From the NCBI RefSeq assembly GCF_900168195.1, contig NZ_FUYX01000001.1, forward strand, positions 372,001 through 436,000: a stretch of 64,000 nucleotides of DNA. Reading direction: 5' to 3'. Every line of letters starts with the position of its first letter. Position 1 is the stretch's first letter. A program made the position numbers and the translations under genes. Shown here in pieces: positions 62,207 through 64,000 of this stretch. The DNA comes from Allobosea thiooxidans. GTDB lineage: Bacteria; Pseudomonadota; Alphaproteobacteria; Rhizobiales; Beijerinckiaceae. Under the pieces are notes generated by a model, which was given only the letters and a program-made list of their open reading frames with translations, ran no database searches and had not been told where the DNA came from.

Positions 62207-63625
62207 ATGACTGCGTCCACAGGCCCCCGCACTCTCTACGACAAGATCTTCGACGATCACGTCATCGACCGGCAGGAAGACGGCACCTGCCTGCTCTATA
62301 TCGACCGCCACCTCGTCCATGAGGTGACGAGCCCGCAGGCCTTCGAAGGTCTGCGCATGACCGGCCGCAAGGTCCGCTCGCCGGAGAAGACGCTCGCCGT
62401 CGTCGACCACAACATCCAGACGACCGACCGCTCCAAGGGCATCCAGGAAGAGGAAAGCCGCATCCAGGTCGAGGCGCTCGCCAAGAACGCCAAGGACTTC
62501 GGCGTCGAGTATTTCAACGAGCTCGACAAGCGCCAGGGCATCGTCCACATCGTCGGCCCCGAGCAGGGCTTCACCCTGCCGGGCACCACGATCGTCTGCG
62601 GTGACTCGCACACCTCGACCCATGGCGCCTTCGGCGCGCTCGCCCATGGCATCGGCACCTCCGAGGTCGAGCATGTGCTCGCCACGCAGACGCTGATCCA
62701 GAAGAAGGCGAAGAACATGCTCGTCCAGGTGGACGGCACGCCTGCTCCCGGCGTCGGCGCCAAGGACATCACGCTCGCCATCATCGGCGAGATCGGCACC
62801 GCCGGCGGCACCGGCTCGGTGATCGAATATGCCGGCGAGGCCATCCGCGGCCTCACCATGGAAGGCCGCATGACGGTCTGCAACATGTCGATCGAGGGCG
62901 GCGCCCGCGCCGGCATGGTCGCCCCTGACCAGAAGGCCTTCGACTACCTGCAGGGCCGCCCCAAGGCGCCGAAGGGCGAGGCCTGGGACGCGGCCGTCCG
63001 CTACTGGGAGACGCTGCGCTCCGACGAGGGCGCGCATTTCGACCGCGTCGTGAAGCTCGACGCCGCCAACCTGCCGCCGATCGTCTCCTGGGGCACGAGC
63101 CCGGAGGACGTCATCTCGGTGCTCGGCGCCGTGCCCGATCCCGAGCTGATCGCCGACGAGGTCAAGCGCGCCTCGAAGAAGCGCGCGCTTGAGTACATGG
63201 GCCTGACCGCGGGCACCAGGATGACCGAGATCCCGCTCGACGTGATCTGGATCGGCTCCTGCACCAATGGCCGCATCGAGGATCTGCGCACCGTCGCCAA
63301 GATCGTCGAGGGCAAGAAGATCCATGACAGCCTGGACTACGCCATGATCGTGCCGGGCTCGGGTCTGGTGAAGCAGCAGGCGGAGCTGGAAGGCCTCGAC
63401 AAGATCTTCCTCGCCGCCGGCTTCGAATGGCGTGAGCCGGGCTGCTCGATGTGCCTCGGCATGAACCCGGACCAGCTGAAGCCGGGCCAGCGCGCCGCCT
63501 CGACCTCGAACCGCAATTTCGAGGGTCGCCAGGGCTATCGCGGCCGCACCCACCTGGTCTCGCCGGCGATGGCGGCGGCGGCGGCCCTGACCGGCCACTT
63601 CGTCGACGTGCGCCAGCTGGGCTGA
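62207..63625 (+). CDS. leuC: 3-isopropylmalate dehydratase large subunit
   Basis: Isomerises 2- to 3-isopropylmalate in leucine synthesis with LeuD; a 4Fe-4S enzyme. The 472-residue protein has the aconitase-family blocks: [45 protein letters not shown] (first iron-sulfur Cys), and [13 protein letters not shown] with the other two cysteines, then [29 protein letters not shown]. Full length. leuD is not in the window but commonly follows at a distance in this order. An ATG at the stated position begins [19 protein letters not shown]. Confidence 0.98.
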   Translation: MTASTGPRTLYDKIFDDHVIDRQEDGTCLLYIDRHLVHEVTSPQAFEGLRMTGRKVRSPEKTLAVVDHNIQTTDRSKGIQEEESRIQVEALAKNAKDFGVEYFNELDKRQGIVHIVGPEQGFTLPGTTIVCGDSHTSTHGAFGALAHGIGTSEVEHVLATQTLIQKKAKNMLVQVDGTPAPGVGAKDITLAIIGEIGTAGGTGSVIEYAGEAIRGLTMEGRMTVCNMSIEGGARAGMVAPDQKAFDYLQGRPKAPKGEAWDAAVRYWETLRSDEGAHFDRVVKLDAANLPPIVSWGTSPEDVISVLGAVPDPELIADEVKRASKKRALEYMGLTAGTRMTEIPLDVIWIGSCTNGRIEDLRTVAKIVEGKKIHDSLDYAMIVPGSGLVKQQAELEGLDKIFLAAGFEWREPGCSMCLGMNPDQLKPGQRAASTSNRNFEGRQGYRGRTHLVSPAMAAAAALTGHFVDVRQLG

Positions 63626-63649
63626 GCGGCAAGCGCGGGGAGGCTAGCC

Positions 63650-63895
63650 ATGTCGAACGACCCCCGCGAAACCGCACGCGAAGCCGAGGCCAAGGCCGCG
63701 CTGGAGCGTGTCAAGCGCGACAGCGAGACCGTGCTCGGTTCGTCGATGAACCGGGCGGCCCAGCACTTCTCGGGCGCCGACGCGCCCGAGGGCGACAGGA
63801 TCGAGCTCTGGGGACGGCGCATCGGCCGTTCCCTCTCGCTGCTGGGCGTCGTCGTGCTGGCCTGGTGGCTCGGCCATCAGCTGAAGTTCTGGTGA
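63650..63895 (+). CDS. Small membrane protein of unknown function
   Basis: An 81-residue protein. A charged N-terminal half (MSNDPRETAREAEAKAALERV, probably helical) leads to a single transmembrane segment near the C-terminus (SLSLLGVVVLAWWLGHQL, about residues 62-79). It has the look of the small hydrophobic-tail proteins common between leuC and leuD in Rhizobiales. The ATG is preceded by GGGGAGGCTAGCC, a good ribosome site. Function unknown; it sits in line with leuC and the next gene. Confidence 0.75.
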   Translation: MSNDPRETAREAEAKAALERVKRDSETVLGSSMNRAAQHFSGADAPEGDRIELWGRRIGRSLSLLGVVVLAWWLGHQLKFW

Positions 63896-63900
63896 CGGAT

Positions 63901-64000
63901 ATGGACGCCGTGGCGACCAAGAGCAGGGACATCGACTGGGACGGGGCCAAGGCCCCGTCGCTCGAAGCCTTCGAGATCATGGCGCAGGCCGCCTTCGACC
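63901..64000 (+). CDS. Probable metallopeptidase-family protein, N-terminus only (cut by window edge)
   Basis: The reading frame MDAVATKSRDIDWDGAKAPSLEAFE... begins 5 bases after the previous stop and runs off the right edge. The WDGAKAPSLEAFEIMAQAAFD pattern matches the N-terminus of the zincin-like metallopeptidase family (COG3824), commonly found near leuC. The HExxH-type site would lie beyond the edge. Call based on about 33 residues. Confidence 0.5.
   Translation, partial: MDAVATKSRDIDWDGAKAPSLEAFEIMAQAAFD

Overview
This is a chromosomal stretch from a very GC-rich alphaproteobacterium, almost certainly of the order Hyphomicrobiales (Rhizobiales). The gene orders point there: dnaG-yqeY facing away from carA, carB-greA, trxB followed by an LsrB/VtlR-type LysR regulator, ffh-(GNAT)-rpsP-rimM-(HAD)-trmD, dapF-mtaB, and rplS/leuC close together. 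The placement is from synteny and protein character only; a Bosea-like genus is a guess. The window is densely packed core genome. I see no phage, transposase, CRISPR array, tRNA or rRNA.

Layout. 1-9 kb: DNA primase (cut by the left edge), YqeY, CarA, NIPSNAP, a TyrA-like prephenate dehydrogenase with a possible tyrosine-codon leader, a group III truncated haemoglobin, a divergent LysR/EamA pair, cyclopropane synthase and a methyltransferase. 9-17 kb: an unknown zinc-ribbon membrane protein with an exported partner, GtrA, an AztD-like periplasmic zinc protein, a methyltransferase, a divergent ArsR/MFS pair and a COG0523 GTPase; the two zinc genes each have a Zur-type palindrome just upstream. 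17-27 kb: CarB, GreA, MarC, Lrp, an ELM1-family protein, TrxB, LsrB, then a non-coding stretch that looks like an AbcR-type sRNA gene. 27-39 kb: Ogt, MsrP, LeuB, RidA, a lytic transglycosylase, small membrane proteins (SemiSWEET, COG3169), a PQQ sugar dehydrogenase, a COG4091 oxidoreductase, a Bug/TctC binding protein, YaiI and aspartate transaminase. 39-44 kb: the ffh-rpsP-rimM-trmD translation/secretion operon. 44-58 kb: exported proteins, LysE exporter, a metallo-hydrolase, DapF-MtaB, a sulfite-oxidase-like enzyme, FadD, an EF-G paralogue and an SDR. 58-64 kb: RplS, a MarR-EmrB-EmrA efflux operon, a small leaderless-looking ORF, LeuC and the start of a metallopeptidase gene.

Most of the unusual content is between genes. 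At least four families of roughly 40-120 bp imperfect palindromic repeats occupy many intergenic gaps, and one copy forms the C-terminus of TrmD. Several short gaps hold regulatory-looking structure: a leader ORF with Tyr-Tyr codons and mutually exclusive hairpins before the TyrA-like gene, a hairpin that masks the ribosome binding site of a LysE exporter, operator-like palindromes at fadD, marR and arsR/MFS, and a 57-codon ORF whose ATG lies at the predicted transcription start. None of these was tested here; they are readings of the sequence.
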